Positions 15,308-24,496 of a stretch of 54,577 bases of DNA are shown here, piece by piece. The notes beneath the pieces are model-generated. The model worked only from the letters and a program-made list of their open reading frames with translations, searched no databases and had not been told where the DNA came from. The DNA lies in contig JAILRZ010000022.1 of assembly GCA_024697845.1 (NCBI GenBank), positions 1-54,577 on the forward strand. The letters are read 5' to 3'. This DNA is from Eubacterium sp. GTDB lineage: Bacteria > Bacillota > Clostridia > Lachnospirales > Lachnospiraceae. The translations under genes were made by a program, and so were the position numbers. Position 1 is the stretch's first letter. Each line of letters begins with the position of its first letter.

Positions 15308-17557
15308 ATGAATAATCCATTAATGAAACGTTTGCCAAGAGAAATAAAAAGCGGTCTTGCACATTATATGGTAATTTTTTTATTTTTTGCACTATTGATT
15401 TCTCTTTGTTCCGGCTTTTTGGTTGCAGATAATAGTATGCAGATTATGATTGACGGAATGAAAAATAAATATCTGGTGGAAGACGGAAATTTTGAAGTAT
15501 ATAACGAACTCTCAAAGGAAAGTATTGACAAGATTAATCAAGCTAAAGTTCAGGTTTATCGAAATTATTTTGTAGAAGAAGAAATCAAAAAAGGTGTTTC
15601 GATTAGAATGTATGGGCAAAGAACAGATATAGACCTTGTTGCAGTTCATGAGGGTACATTGCCCAATACGGCGGATGAAATAGCGATAGATCGACTGTGT
15701 GCAAAAAACAATGACTTGCACCTGGGGGACTCGGTAAAAATTGCAGGAGTAACATATAAGGTTGTTGCACTGGTTTCCTTGTCAGATTATACTTCTATGT
15801 TCAAAAAGAATAGTGACATTATGTTTGATGCCCACAATTTTGGAGTGGCAATGGTAACAAATCAGGGAATGGAACGAATTGCATCAAGCAAAATTCATTA
15901 TAATTATTCCTATTTCTTTAATGATAAGAATATGAATGAAGAAGAAAGACGGGAAGCATCCGGAAAGGTGGTTCAGGCAATTGCAAAGGAAGGACAGTTG
16001 GCAAATTACATTCTGGCAGATGATAATGCATCAATACAATTTGCACCGGAGGACGTAGGGTCCGACCGGGGGATGATTATTGTGTTGCTTTACATTTTAA
16101 TAGCAATTATGGCATTTGTTTTTGCAGTAATTATAGCTCATAATATCGACAAAGACAGTCAGGTAATTGGAACGCTTCTGGCATCGGGATACACAAAAAA
16201 TGAAATTGCCCGTCATTACATCGTCTTGCCGATTGGCGTGGCTCTTTTCGGAGCAGTTGTCGGTAATATTGCAGGATATAGTTTTTTCAAAAATCAGTTT
16301 GCGGAACTTTATTACAATAGTTATTGTTTTCCGAGATTTGAAACAAAATGGAATACCTATGCTTTTATTGTAACGACGGTGATTCCGCTGATTATGATTA
16401 TGATAATCAATATAGGAATGATTTTTTCAAAACTGTCAATTTCTCCATTGAGATTTTTGAGAAATGATATTCGAAGAAGTAAAAATAAAAAAGCAAAAAA
16501 ACTTCCATTCAAGAAGTTTAAGACGAGATTCAGAACTCGCGTAATTCTTCAAAATTTATCTAATTATGTAATTCTTTTTGTGGGGATTTGCCTGGCTAGC
16601 CTTTTGCTACTGTTCGGTTGCGGAATGAAACCTATGCTGGAGCGCTATACAGATGATGTAAAGAGACAGGTTGTCAGTAAATACCAATATGTTCTGAAGA
16701 CTCCGGTGGAGACAGAAAAGAAAAGTGCCGAAAAGGCTGCAGTGACAGTCACGGAACTGGAAAATAAGCAGGGGATGCATGATGATGTAAGTGTATATGG
16801 AATCCAAAAGGATTCTGTGTATATGGATAGAATTGATGTGTCCGGTGATGAGGTATGGGTTACCAATGGAATTTCTGAAAAATATCATATCGAAAAGGGA
16901 GATAAGATTTCGTTAAAGGACAAATATGAAGATAAAGCTTACGTATTTACGGTAAAAGGGGTTCTGTCCTATACCGGTGTAATGGCAGTATATACCAATA
17001 AGGACAACTTTAATAAGAAGTTTGGACAGAAAGATAATTATTTTAATATGTATTTTTCTAATGAAAAACTGGATGATATTGGTGAAAACTTTGTTGCTAC
17101 CGTTGTTACTGTAGATGATTTGTTGAATCTGTCAAAGCAACTCACATCCTCCCTTGGAGGAATGTTTGATATGATTAAAGTAATTGCAATAATCATTTTT
17201 TTGATTTTGATTTATATTCTGATTAAAATAGTAATCGAAAAAAACGCAAATAATATTTCGTTGCTGAAAGTCTTCGGCTATCGAAACGGAGAAGTATATG
17301 GAATATACATTACTGCAACAACTATTGTAGTATTGATTTCGGTGGCTTTGAGTATTCCGATTTCTTGCAAAGTTCTGTATCTGGTATGGGCATCCATGAT
17401 GGCAGATATGTCAGGTTGGATTGCTTTTAATCCGGAATGGATTACGCTAATAGAAGTATTTGTTGCAGGGATTTTCAGTTATCTTATCGTATCCGTTATA
17501 CATATCCGACACATTAATAAGGTGGAGATGAATCTGGCTTTGAAATCCAGAGAATAA
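15308..17557 (+). CDS. FtsX/MacB-type ABC permease
   Basis: 749 residues from ATG 15308, 9 nt after an AAGGGGG ribosome site; ATG 15302 is only 3 nt from it. A first membrane helix (about 20-42), a large outer domain (to about 255), three helices, a basic linker, a fourth helix, a second outer domain, then three C-terminal helices. Two FtsX domains in one chain is the layout of large Gram-positive permeases of the BceB/YknZ class. No sensor kinase is adjacent, so a bacitracin-resistance role is not supported. It is iron-linked by position. Confidence 0.8.
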   Translation: MNNPLMKRLPREIKSGLAHYMVIFLFFALLISLCSGFLVADNSMQIMIDGMKNKYLVEDGNFEVYNELSKESIDKINQAKVQVYRNYFVEEEIKKGVSIRMYGQRTDIDLVAVHEGTLPNTADEIAIDRLCAKNNDLHLGDSVKIAGVTYKVVALVSLSDYTSMFKKNSDIMFDAHNFGVAMVTNQGMERIASSKIHYNYSYFFNDKNMNEEERREASGKVVQAIAKEGQLANYILADDNASIQFAPEDVGSDRGMIIVLLYILIAIMAFVFAVIIAHNIDKDSQVIGTLLASGYTKNEIARHYIVLPIGVALFGAVVGNIAGYSFFKNQFAELYYNSYCFPRFETKWNTYAFIVTTVIPLIMIMIINIGMIFSKLSISPLRFLRNDIRRSKNKKAKKLPFKKFKTRFRTRVILQNLSNYVILFVGICLASLLLLFGCGMKPMLERYTDDVKRQVVSKYQYVLKTPVETEKKSAEKAAVTVTELENKQGMHDDVSVYGIQKDSVYMDRIDVSGDEVWVTNGISEKYHIEKGDKISLKDKYEDKAYVFTVKGVLSYTGVMAVYTNKDNFNKKFGQKDNYFNMYFSNEKLDDIGENFVATVVTVDDLLNLSKQLTSSLGGMFDMIKVIAIIIFLILIYILIKIVIEKNANNISLLKVFGYRNGEVYGIYITATTIVVLISVALSIPISCKVLYLVWASMMADMSGWIAFNPEWITLIEVFVAGIFSYLIVSVIHIRHINKVEMNLALKSRE

Positions 17558-17566
17558 AAGGAATGG

Positions 17567-17589
17567 GGCAGAGAGCTGGACTCTCTGCC
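17567..17589 (+). terminator. Terminator after the MacB-like genes
   Basis: A perfect 9-bp stem GGCAGAGAG/CTCTCTGCC with a 5-nt loop lies 10 nt after the permease stop and is followed by TTTACC. The T-tail is weak but the position is right. Confidence 0.65.
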
Positions 17590-17778
17590 TTTACCTATGT
17601 GGAAGCAACCTGGAAAGTGAACAAGGATGGGCCAGTAGGACAATTCAGGAGCCGGTTCGATTCATAAAGATGGGGTGCAGTATCATTGACAACAGGTGAG
17701 GTTCGTGATACTGTGACAATAGGTCAAGCCATTGTTGTTGAGGATGGACCTTTGAAAGAAGAGAAAAGGATACTTTAG
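17590..17778 (+). pseudogene. Possible gene relic in a 317-bp gap
   Basis: The stretch between the permease and the potassium genes has no intact gene. Short protein-like runs can be read in different frames (YVEATWKVNKDGPVGQF, then GAVSLTTGEVRDTVTIGQA followed by VVEDGPLKEEKRIL and a TAG). The frame changes and stops suggest a decayed coding sequence. I do not recognise the family, and chance is possible. Confidence 0.3.
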
Positions 17779-17792
17779 TTAATAAAAAGATT

Positions 17793-17845
17793 GGGTAACT
17801 GTCATAGAAAGATAAAGGATTTCAGGAGTTACCCGTTTCTTTTTT
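17793..17845 (+). terminator. Terminator or attenuator before ktrB
   Basis: GGGTAACT (17793-17800) pairs with AGTTACCC (17827-17834) around a 26-nt loop and is followed by GTTTCTTTTTT. It lies just 30 nt before the KtrB start, so it is either the end of an upstream transcript or a leader attenuator for ktrB. Confidence 0.6.
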
Positions 17846-17874
17846 GTGTATCTTTGTAAGTAAAGGACGAAACA

Positions 17875-19251
17875 ATGATAAATTTTTTGAAGAAAAGACT
17901 AAACAACACTCCAAGAATAATTTTTCTAGGGTTTTTATCAGTGATTTTGATTGGGGCTATTGTTCTTTCTCTTCCGATTTGCTCAGCAGATGGACGAGGA
18001 ACACCTTTTGTAGACTCATTATTTACTTCAACGACATCGGTATGTGTTACAGGACTTGTTACAGTACCGACCTATTCCCATTGGAGTGCTGTTGGAAAAG
18101 TAATCATCCTGATATTGATACAGTTGGGAGGACTTGGTGTAATCTGCATTGCTACAGGATTTTTGGCATTGTTGAGAAGAAGAATTTCGCTGGCAAGTCG
18201 AAAAGTTATACAGGAATCCTATAATCTGGATACTTCCAGCGGAATGGTCGCCTTGGTTCTCAGAGTAATAAAAACAACGATACTAATTGAAAGCTTAGGA
18301 GCTGCAGCATTGAGTGTCCGGTTTATTCCGCAGTTTGGATGGAGACGGGGAATTATTTTCTCTATATTTCATTCGATTTCAGCGTTTTGCAATGCGGGGA
18401 TTGATTTGCTGGGAGATTCCAGCTTAATGTCTTATGTAGGAGATACCTATTTTAACGTGGTGATTATGCTGATTATCATTAGCGGCGGATTGGGATTTAT
18501 CGTTTGGTGGGAAATTGTTGACTTAATAAAAAGAATTGTCAAAGGAAATCTTGCACCAATCAAAATCTGGGAGAGGATGACGCTGCATAGCAAAATTGTA
18601 ATTAGTATGACTGTATTTCTTCTAATCACAGGAGTTATAATTGTAATGGGACTGGAGTATGACAATCCGAAAAGCATTGGAAATCTGTCCCTGGGAAACA
18701 AAGTGTTGGCATCTTCTTTTCAGTCAGTAACTTTAAGAACTGCCGGATTTTGTACCGTTTCTCAGACTGGATTTAAAGCCAGTACATCAATGCTAATGTG
18801 CATTTTTATGCTGATTGGAGGGTCGCCGGTTGGAACCGCCGGAGGAATTAAAACAACGACTGTCGCAATTATTTTGATTGAGGTAGTTAGTGTCATCCGG
18901 GGAAAAGAAGAAGCAGAAGTATTTCGGAGAAGAATCAGCAAGGAAAATGTTAGAACGGCTATAACAGTTGCGACAATTAGTGTACTATCAGCAATTGTTG
19001 CAATGATTGTTTTGTCCGAGACGGAAGGGGCATCAATCAAGGTGATTGCATATGAAGTATTTTCAGCAATCGGTACAGTAGGTTTAAGTATGGATTTTAC
19101 ATCATCTCTATCTGTCATTGGAAAATATATTATTATTTTGTTAATGTTTATGGGGAGAATCGGACCGATTACTTTAGCCAGTGCCTTTGCAGCAAAGCAG
19201 AGTAGAGCGAAAGAAACAGAACTGCCGATAAGAAAGATTATTATTGGATAA
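17875..19251 (+). CDS. ktrB: Potassium uptake channel subunit (KtrB/TrkH)
   Basis: 458 residues with the four M1-P-M2 repeats of the Trk/Ktr family. The four selectivity-loop regions are visible as TTSVCVTGL, SAFCNAGIDL, LRTAGF and IGTVGLSM, each with the key Gly. It imports K+ driven by Na+ or membrane potential and is gated by KtrA. It starts at ATG 17875 and its stop overlaps the leader of ktrA. The length fits KtrB better than proteobacterial TrkH. Confidence 0.93.
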   Translation: MINFLKKRLNNTPRIIFLGFLSVILIGAIVLSLPICSADGRGTPFVDSLFTSTTSVCVTGLVTVPTYSHWSAVGKVIILILIQLGGLGVICIATGFLALLRRRISLASRKVIQESYNLDTSSGMVALVLRVIKTTILIESLGAAALSVRFIPQFGWRRGIIFSIFHSISAFCNAGIDLLGDSSLMSYVGDTYFNVVIMLIIISGGLGFIVWWEIVDLIKRIVKGNLAPIKIWERMTLHSKIVISMTVFLLITGVIIVMGLEYDNPKSIGNLSLGNKVLASSFQSVTLRTAGFCTVSQTGFKASTSMLMCIFMLIGGSPVGTAGGIKTTTVAIILIEVVSVIRGKEEAEVFRRRISKENVRTAITVATISVLSAIVAMIVLSETEGASIKVIAYEVFSAIGTVGLSMDFTSSLSVIGKYIIILLMFMGRIGPITLASAFAAKQSRAKETELPIRKIIIG

Positions 19252-19303
19252 TTTCTATACAAAGAATATTGGAATTCGTGTAAAACAAAGGAGAATCAGG
19301 AAA

Positions 19304-19954
19304 ATGGATGTAAAAGAAATTGCTGTTTTTGGAATGGGAAGAATGGGAAAGTCAGTGGCAACCCGTTTTTCCGAAAGTGGAGGACAGGTTATTGTCATTG
19401 ATAATGATCAGAAAGTCATTGATGAAATGGCAGATAAGGTTGCATATGCCGTCAAGGTGGATGTAAATGATATCGAAGCGATAAAATCTCTTGGCATTGG
19501 AAATGTAGATGTGGCGGTGATTACTCTTGGAGAAAATCTTGAGGCAAGTATTATGGCAATTATAGCCTGTAGGGAGATGGGGGTTGAAACCATCTATGCA
19601 AGAGCAAAAGACAGACTTCAGGGAAGAATATTGAAAAAAGTGGGAGCAGACGTAATTATGCATCCGGAAGAGGAGATGGGAGAAAAGATTGCCAAAACAT
19701 TAAGATACGGAAACCTTCGTGATTTTATTAATTTGGAAGAAGGTGTAAGTATTATCGAAGCTGCGATCCCAAAACAGTGGGTTGGAAAAAACTTAATGGA
19801 ATTGAATTTACGTAAAAAATATGGATTCAATGTCATCGCCATTAGAGAGAATGGTAAGATTATCACAAATGTAGATGCAGAACAGCCGTTAAAGGCAGAT
19901 ACGTATGTAGTTGTAATCGGCGAGGATAAAAAGCTGGATAAGTTGTTAAAGTAA
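19304..19954 (+). CDS. ktrA: Potassium channel regulator (KtrA, RCK domains)
   Basis: 216 residues. An RCK_N Rossmann fold with GMGRMG near residue 9 and the acidic end of beta-2 (VIVIDND) for NAD/ATP/ADP binding, then an RCK_C domain (about 135-216), where KtrA proteins can bind c-di-AMP. ATG 19304 is chosen for AAAGGAG upstream; the open frame extends 20 codons into ktrB. It forms an octameric ring beneath KtrB. Confidence 0.93.
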   Translation: MDVKEIAVFGMGRMGKSVATRFSESGGQVIVIDNDQKVIDEMADKVAYAVKVDVNDIEAIKSLGIGNVDVAVITLGENLEASIMAIIACREMGVETIYARAKDRLQGRILKKVGADVIMHPEEEMGEKIAKTLRYGNLRDFINLEEGVSIIEAAIPKQWVGKNLMELNLRKKYGFNVIAIRENGKIITNVDAEQPLKADTYVVVIGEDKKLDKLLK

Positions 19955-20020
19955 AAATTTGTAGAAGGAATCCCGCGCTTGCGATGTGTTTAGCGAGAAA
20001 TTATCTGCAGATTTCTAAAG

Positions 20021-20674
20021 TTAAATTCCATGTTTTACTGCATATACCGCAAGCTGCGTTCTATCCTTCAAACTGAGCTTTTCTAAAATTTTAGAAATGC
20101 TATTTCTTACGGTTCCATCACTTAAAAATAATTTCCCCGCGATTTCCTTATTGTCATACCCTTCAGCGACAAGTTTTACTACTTCTATTTCCCTCTCTGT
20201 TAAAATTTCTAACAATGCTTCTTTTCCGTTCATAGCATCTGTGTCAGAAACCCGGTGATAATTACTCAGCATCACCTGATATACCCCTTGGCCAAACACG
20301 TTAATTCCGTTATAAACGCTTTTAACGCTGGCAATTATTTTTTCGTCTTCCATTTCTTTTAGAATATAGCCATCCGCTCCGTTTCGAATAGCTTTGTCAA
20401 TGGTTTCCTTATCATCAAAAGTGGTAAGGACCAATGCTTTTACGTCCGGACATTCTGCCTTAATTGCTGCGATTCCATATGCCCCATCATATTCCGGCAT
20501 TCGCATATCCATAAGAACCACATCCGGCTTCAGGCTTCGTGAAAGTTCAAAAGCTTCTTTTCCGTTCTCTGCTAAAGCTAATACTTCAATATCCGAATCC
20601 TGTTCTAATATTATTTTTAACCCTTGGCGAAGTATTTTAATATCATCTGCGATGATTACTTTTATCTTACTCAT
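20021..20674 (-). CDS. Response regulator, NarL/FixJ family
   Basis: 217 residues. A receiver domain with acidic pocket (D10, D11), phospho-acceptor D56 (LMDMRMPEYDG) and K106 region, then a LuxR-type HTH (LTEREIEVVKLVAEG, NKEIAGKLFLSDGTVRNS). GAGAGG before ATG 20674 sets the start, 16 nt after the kinase gene. It is the partner of that kinase. Target genes are unknown; the divergent muramidase gene is the nearest candidate. Confidence 0.92.
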   Translation of the reverse strand: MSKIKVIIADDIKILRQGLKIILEQDSDIEVLALAENGKEAFELSRSLKPDVVLMDMRMPEYDGAYGIAAIKAECPDVKALVLTTFDDKETIDKAIRNGADGYILKEMEDEKIIASVKSVYNGINVFGQGVYQVMLSNYHRVSDTDAMNGKEALLEILTEREIEVVKLVAEGYDNKEIAGKLFLSDGTVRNSISKILEKLSLKDRTQLAVYAVKHGI

Positions 20675-20690
20675 ATTAGACCTCTCATCA

Positions 20691-21983
20691 TTAAATTGGT
20701 AGTTCGACACGTGTTAAGAACCCTTGGTTCGGTGCGGTTACAAAACGAACCGTGCCTTTTGATTTTTCTACCCGTTCCCGAATTCCATAAATCCCTTGAC
20801 TTTCAGTAACAGACTCGCAACCCACTCCGTCATCTACGATCATAAGAAGTATTGAAGAATCTTTGAAAGTAAGAATAATGTCCAACTTTTTTGCTTCGGA
20901 ATGCTTTAAGGAATTTGTAATAGACTCTCTAACTATATCATATACAATTTTTGTAAGATGAGAATATTTTTCTGAATCTTCCCCCTTCACAGTTACCTCA
21001 ACATGAAGGTCTTTTACCTGGTTTGCTAAATGCATTACTCCCTGAGTAATCAGAGCGTATTGACTTTCAGTTCTTAACATGTTGATGGATTCTCTGAGCT
21101 CACGAATTCCCTTCGTGGTTAATTTTCTGGCACCTTGAATGTAATCCAGTGCCTCTTCCTTGTTATTGTTTTCCACTGAATTTTCAGCTAACTTCATATA
21201 AGACTGAATCATTGTTAATGTATGTCCCGCAGTGTCATGAACCTGCTGTGCAATTCTGTTTCGTTCTGTCTCTAATAACAGCTTTTCGTTCGTAATCTGA
21301 AGTTGTCGTTCCAAATCCAAAAACTGGTACTTGAAAGTCGCACGATAAACAAAAAACACACCAATGGCAAAACCAATGGAATTGGTGTCATATGGCACAG
21401 GCATCAAAGAAAGCAGATTAATTAAGCTGATAATTGTTGGAATCAACACTGCAAGCACGATTAAAAAACGTGCTTTACGTTGTTGGACGATACCTTCCGA
21501 TTGATGATTTGAAACTCCATGATAAAGAGTAATTGCACCTAGTACTACATAGATGTAAATGGTAACGAAGTTCGTTTTAAATAAAAAGTCGTGTTTCACA
21601 TGATTCAATGAAAGGTATTTGTAGTATTTGTGATGTAATGGATTCGTCAAAATACTGAAAAAGTGAAACATCGGAGGTATAGCAGTTAGTCCTATTATTT
21701 TGCGATTTATTTTTCGATTCGCAGTAAGAAGAGCAAACCATAGCCAATGCAACCCGACGAAAGTGACAATCATATCACCAATAGAAAAACAGACTGCCAT
21801 AACCGTATCGTTAGGAGATAACTCAATGAGTATCTGAGAAGCACACCATACTGCAATCATTCCCTCGCAGGCAATGAATATTTTGGTAGACAGTGAACTT
21901 CTGCCGCGAAAATATAGGACGGCCATGCTAAAAACAATGGCCACCGTAACAAGTAAGTTTATAGTTTGAATAATAAAGTTCAT
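20691..21983 (-). CDS. Sensor histidine kinase, 7TM input, HisKA_3
   Basis: 430 residues: about seven N-terminal membrane helices (1-215) of the kind called histidine-kinase N-terminal 7TM, a coiled linker, the HisKA_3 dimerisation box ERNRIAQQVHDTAGH with phospho-His249, and a HATPase domain (N box RESITNSLKHS, G box VDDGVGC, GIYGIRERV). No extracellular sensor domain of size is present, so the signal is probably sensed in or at the membrane. It is cotranscribed with the regulator downstream. Confidence 0.9.
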   Translation of the reverse strand: MNFIIQTINLLVTVAIVFSMAVLYFRGRSSLSTKIFIACEGMIAVWCASQILIELSPNDTVMAVCFSIGDMIVTFVGLHWLWFALLTANRKINRKIIGLTAIPPMFHFFSILTNPLHHKYYKYLSLNHVKHDFLFKTNFVTIYIYVVLGAITLYHGVSNHQSEGIVQQRKARFLIVLAVLIPTIISLINLLSLMPVPYDTNSIGFAIGVFFVYRATFKYQFLDLERQLQITNEKLLLETERNRIAQQVHDTAGHTLTMIQSYMKLAENSVENNNKEEALDYIQGARKLTTKGIRELRESINMLRTESQYALITQGVMHLANQVKDLHVEVTVKGEDSEKYSHLTKIVYDIVRESITNSLKHSEAKKLDIILTFKDSSILLMIVDDGVGCESVTESQGIYGIRERVEKSKGTVRFVTAPNQGFLTRVELPI

Positions 21984-22379
21984 TTTTTAAAGTTCCTTTT
22001 TTAATTTGAGTATTTAGATTATTTTCACTATACCAAATAATAGTGAGAATAACAATTTGCGGGTACCAAATTTAATCAAAGTACGATTAAATACTACGAA
22101 TTATGATGTAGAAACCATAAACGACAAACTTTAACCATCGTAACCTATTAAATCAAAAATCAGGGGGGAGAGATAGGTGCCATATGTCATAAAAACAGAA
22201 AAAAGACATGACAAATGTCACTATTGGAAGAAAAATGCTGATTGTACAGGGAGGAGAGAGAGTTGAGAAAGGGAGTGGAATATGTTACTATGAATAAAAG
22301 TGCTTTACATAACTTGGAAGGTGATTTTAAGCATTGAATTGTTGCAAAAAGGGTATTTAGGGAGAGTGAGAAATAACAA
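21984..22379. promoter_or_regulatory. Divergent intergenic region with promoter and palindromes
   Basis: 396 bp without a gene. A hairpin, ATTTTCACTAT with AATAGTGAGAAT, lies near 22021-22050 behind the kinase start. A longer imperfect inverted repeat has 14-nt arms at 22177-22190 and 22208-22221 (12 of 14 pairs). A promoter for the muramidase gene is likely: TTGAGA (22263-22268), 17 nt, TACTAT (22286-22291). The palindrome lies about 45 nt upstream of that -35, where an activator such as the adjacent response regulator could bind. Confidence 0.5.
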
Positions 22380-23723
22380 ATGAAAAGATTTTGGATAGTT
22401 ATATGTATCCTTGTCATTGGCGTCCAACCGGTGTCGGCAGCTGTTCCGGCCTGGACGGAGGTTGATGGTATTTATTATAACGATAAAGGCGAAGTGATTG
22501 AAGGTGCGGTTTCCAAAGGAATCGACGTCAGCAAGCACCAAGGGAAAATAGATTGGGCAAAGGTAAAGCAGACAGACATCAATTTTGCCATTATCCGTTG
22601 CGGATATGGGGATGACTATACATTCCAGGATGATGAATATTTTGCAACCAATGTAAAAGGGTGTGAAACCAATCATATTCCTTATGGAATCTACATCTAT
22701 TCTTATGCCACTAATACGACTATGGCAAAAAGTGAAGCGAATCATGTGCTGCGACTAATCAATCAGACCGGAGCAAAACCGACCATGCCGGTTTATTATG
22801 ATTTGGAGGATTCCTCGCAGGAAAATCTGACTGCAAAGAAATTTGGAGATATTGCAGAAACTTTTTGTAATATAATTATGTCCAAGGGATATACGGTGGG
22901 AGTTTATGCCAGCTTATACTGGTGGAATACAAAACTGACAGATTCCCGCTTTAACAATTGGTTTAAGTGGGTGGCACAGTACAATTCCAAGTGCGCCTAT
23001 GAAGGTGCCTATGATATGTGGCAGTATTCTTCCACGGGAAAAGTGAATGGAATTTCGGGAAATTCGGATATGAATATTCTTCTAACAAAGAACTGCAGTA
23101 TGGGAGGACATGTGGACGTTATCGTTTCTTCCACAGGAAAAGCATCACCGGAAAAAAGTGCGACCATTACCTATAAATGCAATCTTTGTGGGCGCCAAAG
23201 AACCCAGATTGTATATCGTGCAAAGAAGGTTTCCTTAAGCAAGAAAACCTATCGATATACCGGAAAAGAAAATAAACCAAAGGTTACGATTCGGGATTCT
23301 AAGGGAAATGTGATTTCTTCAAAGAATTATACTGTGACTTACAAAAATCATATCAAGCCGGGGCAGGCTAAAGTGATTATTAATTTCAAGAACCTGTATG
23401 AAGGTACTGTTACAAGAACCTTTACAATCAAACCGGCAAAGGCGGTTTTATCTTCCATCAAAAATGTGAAACGCAAGAAAATGATTGTGAAATGGAAAAA
23501 AGCAAAAGGTGCGGATGGTTACGAAGTCGGGTGTGCCAATAACAAGGCAATGACCAAAGGGTTGAGAGTAGCTAACGTGAAGGCACCGAAAAAGACAAAG
23601 ACGATTAAGAAACTGAACCTGTGGCAGAAATATTATATCAGAGTTCGTGCATATAAGAAAATCAATGGTGTAAAGGTGTATGGTTATTGGAGCAGTAAAA
23701 AGCATCTTGTCATCACAAAATAA
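22380..23723 (+). CDS. Secreted GH25 muramidase with basic FN3-like tail
   Basis: 447 residues. Signal peptide to about residue 20, then a GH25 lysozyme-type catalytic domain (about 45-245) with D49 in KGIDVSKHQG and the D141/E143 pair in YYDLEDSS, the expected active-site acids. YDMWQYSSTGKV closes the barrel. A Cys pair (CNLCGRQR), an Ig/FN3-like domain and a Lys-rich FN3 module (about 358-447, ending in YIRVRAYK...YGYWSS) follow. It should cut peptidoglycan glycan strands, in wall remodelling or against other bacteria. It faces the two-component genes. Confidence 0.9.
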   Translation: MKRFWIVICILVIGVQPVSAAVPAWTEVDGIYYNDKGEVIEGAVSKGIDVSKHQGKIDWAKVKQTDINFAIIRCGYGDDYTFQDDEYFATNVKGCETNHIPYGIYIYSYATNTTMAKSEANHVLRLINQTGAKPTMPVYYDLEDSSQENLTAKKFGDIAETFCNIIMSKGYTVGVYASLYWWNTKLTDSRFNNWFKWVAQYNSKCAYEGAYDMWQYSSTGKVNGISGNSDMNILLTKNCSMGGHVDVIVSSTGKASPEKSATITYKCNLCGRQRTQIVYRAKKVSLSKKTYRYTGKENKPKVTIRDSKGNVISSKNYTVTYKNHIKPGQAKVIINFKNLYEGTVTRTFTIKPAKAVLSSIKNVKRKKMIVKWKKAKGADGYEVGCANNKAMTKGLRVANVKAPKKTKTIKKLNLWQKYYIRVRAYKKINGVKVYGYWSSKKHLVITK

Positions 23724-23746
23724 TAATTGAAAGGAAAATAGGGAAT

Positions 23747-24427
23747 ATGAATTTTGAGGTAATTGATGTTTTAAAAAATGATTTTTCAGACAAGGAGAAA
23801 AGAAAAGGGATTTTGTCGGTGATTATTTTTATAATTGCCGGAATCATTGCAGTGGGTTATGGAATTTATTCTATGAATCAATTAGCAAATACAAAGACAA
23901 CCTTGGATAATTTGTTTGATAAGGAGAATGTTCGAAGTGAGTATGTAGGTGGCAAAGTACACTATTCGTCTTCCGCTTTTTATGAAGTAGATCACAAAAT
24001 GTGGGGGCTTATTACTACTTCTAAGGATTATTATTACATTTTGTATTCGGAAGATATGAAAAACGGAATTGTTTTGAAAAGCGATAAAGATTGGTACGAG
24101 AATTTCAACCCAGCTACACATGAAGCATTAAAGGAAATAACATTGTCCGGGAAAGTGACATTGACAGACTATGATGTTCAGCATTATTTAGAAGACAAAG
24201 GTGTTGCAGAGTTTGGAGGCATAAATCTGATTTATAAATATTGCATCGATGATGGCGAAAAATCATTTGCAAGAGCTTGCATTATCGCAGGAAGTTCCGA
24301 GGTCCTTGCCTTTCTTTGCTTTTTTGTTCTTGTTTTGGCACGGAATGAAAAAATCCGGAAAATCTTTGCGGTGCTGACAACTACAGGCTTTGGGGTGATG
24401 CTGTTGTGCATGATGGGAATTATATAA
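23747..24427 (+). CDS. Membrane protein of unknown function
   Basis: 226 residues, not recognised. One membrane helix near 23-45, an outer domain of about 130 residues rich in Tyr and Asp (SKDYYYILYSEDMKNG), and two helices at the end (about 180-225). The topology, an outside globular domain held by helices at both ends, suggests a sensor or a wall-associated helper. It lies 23 nt after the muramidase gene and may be cotranscribed with it. Confidence 0.7.
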   Translation: MNFEVIDVLKNDFSDKEKRKGILSVIIFIIAGIIAVGYGIYSMNQLANTKTTLDNLFDKENVRSEYVGGKVHYSSSAFYEVDHKMWGLITTSKDYYYILYSEDMKNGIVLKSDKDWYENFNPATHEALKEITLSGKVTLTDYDVQHYLEDKGVAEFGGINLIYKYCIDDGEKSFARACIIAGSSEVLAFLCFFVLVLARNEKIRKIFAVLTTTGFGVMLLCMMGII

Positions 24428-24496
24428 AAGAAACACTACCGAACTTCATTAAAAAGATTTATAATTAGTATAAGTTTTTTAAGGAGGTACGGAAGA

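Noticed and set aside
17793-17845. c-di-AMP (ydaO) riboswitch before ktrB
   Set aside because: The structure is a single stem with a 26-nt loop; the conserved ydaO core elements are not visible and the leader is too short.
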